Below the pieces are notes generated by a model. It saw only the letters and a program-made list of their open reading frames with translations, made no database searches and was not told the origin of the DNA. The position numbers were made by a program, and so were the translations under genes. Below, piece after piece: positions 57,548 through 64,000 of a stretch of DNA of 64,000 bases (position 1 is its first letter; every line of letters begins with the position of its first letter). The DNA is from Fictibacillus marinisediminis (GTDB taxonomy: Bacteria; Bacillota; Bacilli; Bacillales; Fictibacillaceae): contig NZ_JAIWJX010000002.1 of assembly GCF_023149135.1 (NCBI RefSeq), forward strand, positions 124,001-188,000. The letters run 5' to 3'.

Positions 57548-59668
57548 ATGTATATATCGGCAAGAGAACGACTGATATTTGAAATCTTATTGTCAAAAAA
57601 AGAAGAGATGACGGTCAAGGATCTTGCGGATGAAATTGATGTAAGTACCCGGACGATTCACCGTGATCTAAAAGAACTTGAAAATACGCTAAAAGAGTAT
57701 GAACTGGAGCTGATCAAAAAATCAGGAGTGGGTATACAGATTATCGGGGACGAACAGAGAATGGAAGAACTGAAGCTGGCGCTGTTTCATTTATCGTATA
57801 ACGAGTACACGCCTGAAGAGCGGCAGACCATGATTTTTTGTTCCCTTCTGGAGGCGAAGGAACCGGTTAAGCTTGTCTCACTGGCTCATGATTTAAACGT
57901 GACCATCGCTACGATCAGCAATGATCTATCAAAATTAGAAAGCCGTCTGCTTGAATTTGATCTGACCCTCGTTAGAAAAAGAGGATACGGGGTAGAAATT
58001 ACAGGGGATGAAAAAGCAAAAAGAAGAGCGATGAGCCAAATCATTGCGCAAAATCTTAACGAAACTGAATTCTTATCACTCGTAAAAGAAAACATCCAGA
58101 AAAAATCTCTTCATACGGCTGATTCCATTTCTGAGCGGTTATTGGGACTCGTTGAAAAGAACCGGTTATTGACGGTAGAGAAAGCGATCGAAGAAGTGAA
58201 TGAAGAGCTTCCCTATCCCATTGCAGACAGTGCGTATATCGGCCTGGTCGTCCATCTGACACTGGCCATCGAACGGATTCTGCAGGGAGAAAACATCAAT
58301 ATGGACGAGGCTTTTCTGGAAACGTTAAAGACTGCACCGGAATATAAGGCAGCTGAAAAAATTATTGAGAAGCTGAAGAAGGTCATTCATGCCGATATAC
58401 CTGAAGCAGAGGTAGGCTATATTACGATGCATCTGCAAGGTGCCAAGCTTAGGCAGGACAAAGGATACTTGCTGGAGGGGTCGAGTTTTCAAACGGCTTT
58501 AAAAGCGAAAAGCCTGATGATGTTTGTCGGTGAAAAGACCGGTATTGACCTTTTAGGGAACGCATCGCTCTTTCAGGGTCTCGTTACACATTTAAAACCG
58601 GCGCTGTATCGGATCAAGCAAAACATGGGGATCACTAACCCGCTCATGCCCAAGATTAAAAAAGATTATGAAGATCTCTTTCACATTGTACAGGATGGGG
58701 CCGCAGCTATTTTTCCAGATTTGCAGGTTCCTGATGAGGAAGTGGCCTATCTTGTCATGCATTTTGGTTCCGCTTTGATGAACCGGCGCCATGCTGAACG
58801 ATTGAAAGCTTTAGTGATCTGTTCTACGGGTATTGGGACGTCCAAAATGCTTGCGACTCGACTGAAACGGGAAATACCTGAAATTAAGGAACTGAAAAAT
58901 GTATCACTCTTTGAATTGAATAAGATGGACACGGAAGAGTATGATCTTGTCATTTCTACGATCCATCTGCCGGATTATCACTCTCCGTATATTGTCCTCA
59001 GCCCCATCCCTAACGAGGAGGAACTGCAGAAGGTTAAGCAATACATCGCGGAGACACCCGGAGGACATTCAGAGGAGAAGCGTTCGGCTTTGCTCGAAAC
59101 CAGCACAGAGGAAAAAGATCCTAAACAGTTTTTGGAAGGGCTGGAGAGCATCAAGAAGTATACCGATGCCATCGTGGACCTCTTACAAGGATTTAAACTG
59201 ACCCCTGTCCAAGGCCAGAAAGGCGTTGAGCTCATCCTAAAGGAAGCCTGTGAAGCTCTGGCTGCAGCAGGTGCCCTGCATAGCAGCGAACAGGTTGCTG
59301 CTGCCCTGTTTGAACGTGAAAAGCTGGGCGGGCTTGGGATACCGAATACCGAGCTTGTGCTTTACCATGCACGCAGTGACGAGGTCGTTAAACCTTCCTT
59401 TACCATTTATGGGCTGGAAAATGCCGTCAAGGTGCCCGCCATGGATCAGACTGTCATTGAAGCTGACAGTATACTGCTTCTGCTTGCGCCCAGCGAGTAT
59501 TCAAACCAGGGATTAGAGGTACTCAGCTTCATCAGTTCCATTATTATTGAAAACGAACAAAGCATTGCGCTGTTCGAATCAAAGGATGAACAGAAACTAG
59601 CAGCCTATCTGGCGGAAAAGTTTGATCAGTTTTATAAAGAAAAACTAACAGAATTAAGGAGAGGATAA
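57548..59668 (+). CDS. mtlR: Mannitol operon transcriptional activator MtlR (PRD regulator)
   Basis: 706-aa activator controlled by PTS phosphorylation. Order: N-terminal DNA-binding domain (VKDLADEIDVSTRTIHRDLK), a second winged-helix segment, PRD1 with H236 and H295, PRD2 with H348 and H405, an EIIB-Gat-like domain with C425 (VICSTGIGTSK), and an EIIA-Mtl-like domain with H607 (ELVLYHARSD). Known from Geobacillus and Bacillus: EIIB-Mtl docking and dephosphorylation of these sites set activity. I start at ATG 57548 behind GTGGAGTGA; GTG 57539 is inside that ribosome site. mtlA-mtlR-mtlF-mtlD is the Geobacillus order, not that of Bacillus subtilis. Confidence 0.95.
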   Translation: MYISARERLIFEILLSKKEEMTVKDLADEIDVSTRTIHRDLKELENTLKEYELELIKKSGVGIQIIGDEQRMEELKLALFHLSYNEYTPEERQTMIFCSLLEAKEPVKLVSLAHDLNVTIATISNDLSKLESRLLEFDLTLVRKRGYGVEITGDEKAKRRAMSQIIAQNLNETEFLSLVKENIQKKSLHTADSISERLLGLVEKNRLLTVEKAIEEVNEELPYPIADSAYIGLVVHLTLAIERILQGENINMDEAFLETLKTAPEYKAAEKIIEKLKKVIHADIPEAEVGYITMHLQGAKLRQDKGYLLEGSSFQTALKAKSLMMFVGEKTGIDLLGNASLFQGLVTHLKPALYRIKQNMGITNPLMPKIKKDYEDLFHIVQDGAAAIFPDLQVPDEEVAYLVMHFGSALMNRRHAERLKALVICSTGIGTSKMLATRLKREIPEIKELKNVSLFELNKMDTEEYDLVISTIHLPDYHSPYIVLSPIPNEEELQKVKQYIAETPGGHSEEKRSALLETSTEEKDPKQFLEGLESIKKYTDAIVDLLQGFKLTPVQGQKGVELILKEACEALAAAGALHSSEQVAAALFEREKLGGLGIPNTELVLYHARSDEVVKPSFTIYGLENAVKVPAMDQTVIEADSILLLLAPSEYSNQGLEVLSFISSIIIENEQSIALFESKDEQKLAAYLAEKFDQFYKEKLTELRRG

Positions 59669-59669
59669 T

Positions 59670-60104
59670 ATGTCATCAGTGCTAACGAAAGAAAACATCC
59701 TATTAAATGCGGAAGTGGAGAGCAAGGAAAATGCGATCCGACTAACCGGAAACCTGTTAGTGGAAAATGGATATGTTGAGCCGCAATACATTGAAAAAAT
59801 GCTGGAGAGGGAGCAGCTGACCTCTACCTATATGGGGAACTTTGTGGCCATCCCGCATGGTACGGAGGATGCAAAGAAAGCGGTCAAGGAGTCAGGGATT
59901 GCTATTATCCAAGTGCCGGGCGGAGTGGAATTTGGACCTGGAAATGAAGTGAAACTGCTGATTGGAATTGCCGGAAAAGGCGATGAGCATTTGGAGATCC
60001 TTTCACAAATCGCCATTGTTTGTTCTGAAGAAGAAAATGTACTGGGAATCGTAAATGCCGGTTCAAAAGAAGAGATTCTAGCCTACTTTGAAGGAGTAAA
60101 CTAA
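59670..60104 (+). CDS. mtlF: Mannitol-specific PTS enzyme IIA
   Basis: Carries phosphate from HPr to the EIIB domain of MtlA (144 aa). The phospho-histidine is H63 in FVAIPHGTEDAKKAV. The gene starts one base after mtlR and ends one base before mtlD, so it is tightly co-transcribed. Length fits stand-alone EIIA-Mtl. Confidence 0.96.
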   Translation: MSSVLTKENILLNAEVESKENAIRLTGNLLVENGYVEPQYIEKMLEREQLTSTYMGNFVAIPHGTEDAKKAVKESGIAIIQVPGGVEFGPGNEVKLLIGIAGKGDEHLEILSQIAIVCSEEENVLGIVNAGSKEEILAYFEGVN

Positions 60105-60105
60105 T

Positions 60106-61272
60106 ATGCTGGCTGTACATTTTGGAGCGGGTAACATTGGCAGGGGATTTATTGGCAACTTATTGTTTCAATCAGGCTATCAAACAGTATTTGTAGACGT
60201 AAACCAGGAAATCGTAGACTTATTGAATGAAAAGAATCAGTATACTGTAGTTCTTGCGGACAAAAGCCAGGAAGAACTTCAGATCAGGAATGTATCAGCG
60301 GTTAACAGCGGAACAGATCCTGATCAGGTAATTGAGCTCATCGCAAATGCGGACCTAGTAACAGCAGCAGTTGGACCAAACATTCTTCCGTTTATCGCAG
60401 GCTCCATTGCTGAAGGACTTCGTAAAAGAATAGCAGCAAATGACGCTCCTTTAAATATCATCGCATGTGAAAACATGATCGGCGGAAGTACACTTTTAAA
60501 AGAAAAGGTTTACGAGAAATTGGAAGAAAGCGAGAAGCAGCTGTTTGATTCCCGCTTTGGATTTCCGGATGCAGCGGTTGATCGCATCGTTCCCAATCAG
60601 TCCAATGAAGATAAACTGATGGTTAAGGTAGAACCTTTCTATGAGTGGGCAGTAGATGAGACGAAAATCATCGGGAGCAGACCTGAAGTCGAAGGAATCA
60701 CCTATGTGGAGGATTTGAAACCGTATATTGAGCGAAAGCTGTTCACGGTGAACACTGGACATGCAGCAGCTGCATACATCGGGTATCAAGCCGGCATGCG
60801 AACCATTGATGAAGCGATGAAAATCAAAGAATTGCAAGAACTGATTCAGCAAACGCTGCAGGAAACAGGACGCATGCTCATCAGCAAATATGCCTTTGAA
60901 CCCGAGGAACATCAGAAATATATCGAAAAAATTGTAAATCGTTTTGTGAATCCGTATATCACGGACGAGGTAACGAGAGTTGGACGTTCTCCGATCCGTA
61001 AACTCGGACCGGCAGACCGTCTTGTGAGCCCAGCCGTTCAATATCTTCAACTGACTGGAGATGTCCCAGTTTCGTTAACAAGAGTCATTGCTTCAGCTTT
61101 TCTCTATGATTATAAAGAGGATCCAGATGCAGTCGCTATTCAGGAAGCGATATACGAAAAAGGTATCGAACGAGCTATAGAGCAGTTTACCGGAATTGAA
61201 GCAGGGTCCATCCTGTCTGAAACCGTGCTCGACCACTATCATCAATTAAAATCGGGCATCACCATAAAGTAA
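60106..61272 (+). CDS. mtlD: Mannitol-1-phosphate 5-dehydrogenase
   Basis: Oxidises mannitol-1-phosphate to fructose-6-phosphate with NAD (388 aa). The nucleotide-binding motif is at the very N-terminus (HFGAGNIGRGFIGNLL) and the catalytic region KLFTVNTGHAAAAYIGY lies near residue 210. Last gene of the operon, followed by a bidirectional terminator. Confidence 0.97.
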   Translation: MLAVHFGAGNIGRGFIGNLLFQSGYQTVFVDVNQEIVDLLNEKNQYTVVLADKSQEELQIRNVSAVNSGTDPDQVIELIANADLVTAAVGPNILPFIAGSIAEGLRKRIAANDAPLNIIACENMIGGSTLLKEKVYEKLEESEKQLFDSRFGFPDAAVDRIVPNQSNEDKLMVKVEPFYEWAVDETKIIGSRPEVEGITYVEDLKPYIERKLFTVNTGHAAAAYIGYQAGMRTIDEAMKIKELQELIQQTLQETGRMLISKYAFEPEEHQKYIEKIVNRFVNPYITDEVTRVGRSPIRKLGPADRLVSPAVQYLQLTGDVPVSLTRVIASAFLYDYKEDPDAVAIQEAIYEKGIERAIEQFTGIEAGSILSETVLDHYHQLKSGITIK

Positions 61273-61280
61273 AAAGAACA

Positions 61281-61319
61281 AAAAGCAGTGGATTCCTTGA
61301 GGGAGATCTCACTGCTTTT
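61281..61319. terminator. Bidirectional terminator between mtlD and the FUSC gene
   Basis: AAAAGCAGTG (61281-61290) and CACTGCTTTT (61310-61319) form a 10-bp stem usable on both strands. Confidence 0.85.
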
Positions 61320-61325
61320 CTGATT

Positions 61326-62399
61326 TTAAAACACTTTCCCTGTACTTACGACGGTTTGTCCGCCAGTTTCCTTTAAAATTCGGTTTAAATCGGTAAGTAT
61401 GGCACCTACATCCCGCAGGATCGTCAATGACTCGTAGCGTTTTAGAATGACAAGACAATGAGACTGAATTTCCTGTGCTTCTTTTACACTTGAGATGAGT
61501 TTTAACAAATTTTCGGCGGAGGGATCAATGACCGTCATTCCATAATGAGCAATACATTCTGACGTTTGCTCAATGGCCAAATTTAACTGCGTGATTTCTT
61601 CAGAGGCGGCATGATCATCAAGAATAGTGGACAGATCCCGAATCCCGCGGGCAATGCCGCGAATCTGCAGTGTAATGTGATTCAGATGCTTCATTCCGGT
61701 TTCAAGGTGTTCCAGCCGTATCCGCCGCTTCGTAAAGAAAGGGGTGAACCGGAGATTTTGTCTGGCGAGAACAACAGCTTCAATGCCTTTCTCGTTCTGC
61801 TCTGTCAGTTCTTTGACCTCCTGCTGGATCTCCCGGCGGTGAGAGAGCGTTCTGTCCCAAAGCAGAACAAGATCTTTTAAGGTTATGGATGCCTTATTCG
61901 ATAACTTTAAGAGCAGCTCTTCTGCAGCAGGTATCGTGTTGGGAGGGACAAGCAGAGCATTTGTCAGTACTGCGATGGCTGAACCGATGATCGTTTCCAC
62001 AATACGGCTGAGCGCATAACCTTGTCCAAACGCTAGGACAAGAATGGAACTTACAGACACCTGAGAGACCACCTGAGCCGGCATCCGGAAGGCTGTGGTT
62101 ACTGCCATGCCGACCAATACGACTAGAAGGATAGATCCTGCGTTCAATTTCAGCCAGTGCCCGATCAGCATGCTGATAATAACTCCGCCAATGACCCCGC
62201 TCACTCTATAGATCGCCTTTTCCATCGATCCAGCAATAGTGACCTGCATCGTCAGCACAGCTGCCAGCGGAGCAAAGAACGGATAGTCATTTTGAGAGAG
62301 ATGGGAGGAAACCATCCAGCCAAGGGCTGCGGCGATTGCTGTTTTCAATACTTGTAACGTCAGACCGAGACGTAAAAAGACTTCCAATCCTTTTCTCAA
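61326..62399 (-). CDS. FUSC/aromatic acid exporter family membrane protein
   Basis: 357-aa protein with about five hydrophobic segments in the first 155 residues (AAIAAALGWMVSSHL, PFFAPLAAVLTMQV, VSGVIGGVIISMLIG, GSILLVVLVGMAVTTAF, VETIIGSAIAVLTNALLV). A long helical, charged cytoplasmic half follows. The pattern and the PxxAxxxAxLTMQ-like segment are typical of the ArAE_1/FUSC superfamily of putative exporters. The start is TTG at 62399 behind GAAAGGA. Substrate unknown. Confidence 0.85.
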   Translation of the reverse strand: MRKGLEVFLRLGLTLQVLKTAIAAALGWMVSSHLSQNDYPFFAPLAAVLTMQVTIAGSMEKAIYRVSGVIGGVIISMLIGHWLKLNAGSILLVVLVGMAVTTAFRMPAQVVSQVSVSSILVLAFGQGYALSRIVETIIGSAIAVLTNALLVPPNTIPAAEELLLKLSNKASITLKDLVLLWDRTLSHRREIQQEVKELTEQNEKGIEAVVLARQNLRFTPFFTKRRIRLEHLETGMKHLNHITLQIRGIARGIRDLSTILDDHAASEEITQLNLAIEQTSECIAHYGMTVIDPSAENLLKLISSVKEAQEIQSHCLVILKRYESLTILRDVGAILTDLNRILKETGGQTVVSTGKVF

Positions 62400-62545
62400 T
62401 GGCGTTATCCTTTCTACATATAGTCTTGTAATTTGTCTTTTTCCAAAAGGGCTTGAGCTGAAACCTGTTCAGCAGCCTTACCTGTTTACAGTATAACCTT
62501 GTTTCTTAGTAATTGATGCAGCTCTATATTCTCTGCAAACGGTTC

Positions 62546-62574
62546 TTGACTTTTTCCAGAAAAATGAATATATT
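62546..62574 (+). promoter_or_regulatory. Promoter of the proS T-box transcript
   Basis: TTGACT (62546-62551), a 17-base spacer and TATATT (62569-62574), just before the T-box leader. Confidence 0.7.
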
Positions 62575-62581
62575 ATTTCTT

Positions 62582-62850
62582 AATCTAATATAAAAGAAGC
62601 GTTGAAAAGGATTAGTAGAATGTAGTGGTTTTTTTCCTTCAGAAAAAAACTTCGTCTTTCCAAAGAGAGGAAACTTACAGCTGAAAGGTTTCCGGGAGAC
62701 AGCATTCGAACCTGCCTTGGAGTTCGGCATCGTTCATAAGATGTCTGCGGGAAGTTCCGTTACCAAAATGAGTGTACAGAGTGAATTCGTCTGTAAATAA
62801 GGGTGGTACCACCAATACCCCGGTCCCTTTTAAAGGATCGGGTTTTTTTG
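62582..62850 (+). promoter_or_regulatory. T-box riboswitch upstream of proS
   Basis: The hallmark T-box AGGGTGGTACCACC ends at 62813 and is followed by an intrinsic terminator (CCCGGTCC/GGATCGGG then T7, about 62818-62849). Upstream, the AG-rich start of stem I (AGAAGCGTTGAAAAGGA near 62595) and several helices are present. A T-box senses uncharged tRNA by specifier pairing; a Pro codon such as CCT (in GAACCTGCC near 62712) is a possible specifier, but I could not fold stem I reliably. Confidence 0.88.
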
Positions 62851-62890
62851 CGTTCTTTTTCACGGTTCTTACAATAGAAAGGAAGAGATA

Positions 62891-64000
62891 ATGATGCGAA
62901 AAGAAAAAAAGCAGGTTGAAGAAATTACTGCCATGGAAGCTGATTTTGCACAATGGTACACTGACGTCGTCCGTAAAGCGGATCTCGTCGATTACGCAAG
63001 TGTGAGAGGATCCATGATCATCCGTCCATACGGATATGCGATCTGGGAACATATCCAAAAAGAACTCGACCGCCAGATTAAGGAGACCGGTCATGAGAAT
63101 GTCTATCTTCCATTGTTTATACCAGAGAGCCTCCTTCAAAAAGAGAAAGATCATATCGAAGGATTTGCTCCTGAAGTGGCATGGGTTACACACGGGGGAG
63201 AGGAGAAGCTTGCGGAGCGCCTCTGTGTCCGTCCGACTTCTGAAGTGCTTTTCTGCGAGCATTATGCGAACATCATTCATTCCTATCGTGACCTTCCAAA
63301 GCTGTATAACCAGTGGGGCAATGTTGTTCGCTGGGAGAAAACCACGCGTCCTTTCCTTCGCTCTCTTGAATTTCTTTGGCAGGAAGGCCACACGTGCCAT
63401 GCGACCGATGAGGAAGCGGGAGAGGAAACCCGAAGGATGCTTGAAGTTTATGCGGATGTATGTGAAGACTATTTAGCGGTGCCTGTCCTTCGTGGCCGGA
63501 AAACAGACAAAGAAAAGTTTGCCGGAGCGAAGTTCACACTGACGATTGAAAGCTTGATGCATGACGGAAAAGCATTGCAGACAGGGACATCTCATCACCT
63601 GGGAAGCGGATTTGCTGAAGCATTTGGCATTCAATACACCGACAAGCAAGGGAAACTTCAGCACGTACACCAAACATCCTGGGGAATCACGACTCGCCTG
63701 ATCGGTGCTTTGATCATGGTGCACGGAGACAACCGAGGGCTTGTTCTTCCACCAAAAATCGCTCCAGTCCAAGTGATGGTCATCCCGATTGCTCAGCATA
63801 AAGAAGGGGTGCTCGACAAGGCGTATGAGCTTAAAGAGCAGCTGAACAAAACGGTCCGGGCGGGGATTGATGCATCCGATAAGTCACCGGGTTGGAAATT
63901 CAGCGAGCATGAGATGAAAGGTGTACCGATTCGCATTGAGATTGGCCCGAAGGATATCGAAAAGCATCAGGCTGTTGCGGTCCGCAGGGATACAGGAGAA
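62891..64000 (+). CDS. proS: Prolyl-tRNA synthetase, archaeal/eukaryotic type (3' truncated by window)
   Basis: Open from ATG 62891 to the last base (370 codons visible). Class II features are clear: [18 protein letters not shown], the motif 2 region [20 protein letters not shown] with [28 protein letters not shown], and motif 3 [13 protein letters not shown], then the anticodon-binding domain start. The bacterial-type editing insertion between motifs 2 and 3 is absent, so this is the short archaeal/eukaryotic type found in some bacilli, often beside a bacterial-type enzyme. AAAGGAAGAG precedes the ATG. Expression is set by the T-box upstream. Confidence 0.93.
   Translation, partial: MMRKEKKQVEEITAMEADFAQWYTDVVRKADLVDYASVRGSMIIRPYGYAIWEHIQKELDRQIKETGHENVYLPLFIPESLLQKEKDHIEGFAPEVAWVTHGGEEKLAERLCVRPTSEVLFCEHYANIIHSYRDLPKLYNQWGNVVRWEKTTRPFLRSLEFLWQEGHTCHATDEEAGEETRRMLEVYADVCEDYLAVPVLRGRKTDKEKFAGAKFTLTIESLMHDGKALQTGTSHHLGSGFAEAFGIQYTDKQGKLQHVHQTSWGITTRLIGALIMVHGDNRGLVLPPKIAPVQVMVIPIAQHKEGVLDKAYELKEQLNKTVRAGIDASDKSPGWKFSEHEMKGVPIRIEIGPKDIEKHQAVAVRRDTGE

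Noticed and set aside
60496..61050. 184-codon reverse frame inside mtlD
   Set aside because: Shadow of mtlD codon bias; no start signals.
62675..63400. 241-codon reverse frame across the T-box and proS
   Set aside because: It opposes a clearly recognisable ProRS and the riboswitch; the translated sequence has no domain features.

Overview
This window is from the chromosome of a spore-forming Bacillaceae bacterium (Bacillus sensu lato). The evidence is the order rpoB-rpoC-rplGB-rpsL-rpsG-fusA-tuf, then S10/spc/alpha ribosomal genes, ecfA1-ecfA2-ecfT-truA-rplM-rpsI, the sporulation and germination genes ybaK-cwlD-salA-gerD-kbaA-pdaB, a Bacillus-type rRNA operon, and sigW-rsiW-cdaA-cdaR-glmM-glmS. 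Strong AGGAGG-type ribosome binding sites and frequent GTG/TTG starts fit. The 16S gene (39306-40857) would name the genus; I cannot place it closer than Bacillaceae by eye.

Layout. 1-12780: the 3' end of a ybxB-like methyltransferase gene, RNA polymerase beta and beta', an L7Ae-family protein, S12, S7, EF-G and EF-Tu, closed by a strong terminator. 12780-28200: two tandem sigma-A promoters and a leader, then the S10-spc-alpha superoperon (rpsJ to rplQ, with secY, adk, map, a KOW protein, infA and rpoA inside). 28200-32920: REP-like hairpins, the ECF vitamin-transporter energising module, truA, and rplM-rpsI behind their own promoter and leader. 33000-38610: a YetF-type membrane protein gene broken by a one-base frameshift, then a sporulation/germination block. 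38800-45470: a small conserved protein, a complete 16S-23S-5S operon with two promoters, and nine tRNA genes. 45500-54370: arginase, a tiny convergent Spo0E-type phosphatase gene, the SigW/RsiW stress pair with a perfect autoregulatory promoter, the c-di-AMP synthase module with glmM, and glmS behind a glmS ribozyme. 54430-61320: a YdeI-like gene with a partially duplicated 5' end, then the mannitol operon mtlA-mtlR-mtlF-mtlD. 61326-64000: a FUSC-type membrane protein, and a T-box riboswitch in front of an archaeal/eukaryotic-type prolyl-tRNA synthetase gene cut by the window edge.

How they work together. The first 32 kb is the core transcription and translation supply, punctuated by a few promoters and terminators. 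cdaA-cdaR-glmM-glmS links c-di-AMP signalling to cell-wall amino-sugar synthesis, next to the envelope-stress sigma factor. The mtl operon is a complete mannitol PTS pathway with a CcpA-type cre site and its own PRD activator.

Most of the window is conventional. The strongest departure is MtlA, whose gene encodes two consecutive, about 84% identical EIIB domains (IIC-IIB-IIB), each keeping its phosphocysteine. Secondary points are the frameshifted YetF gene, a 118-nt structured element just before 23S, REP-like hairpins after rplQ, a promoter inside an inverted repeat before rplGB, and the gene-fragment duplication before the YdeI-like gene. I found no CRISPR array, prophage, insertion sequence or defence island.
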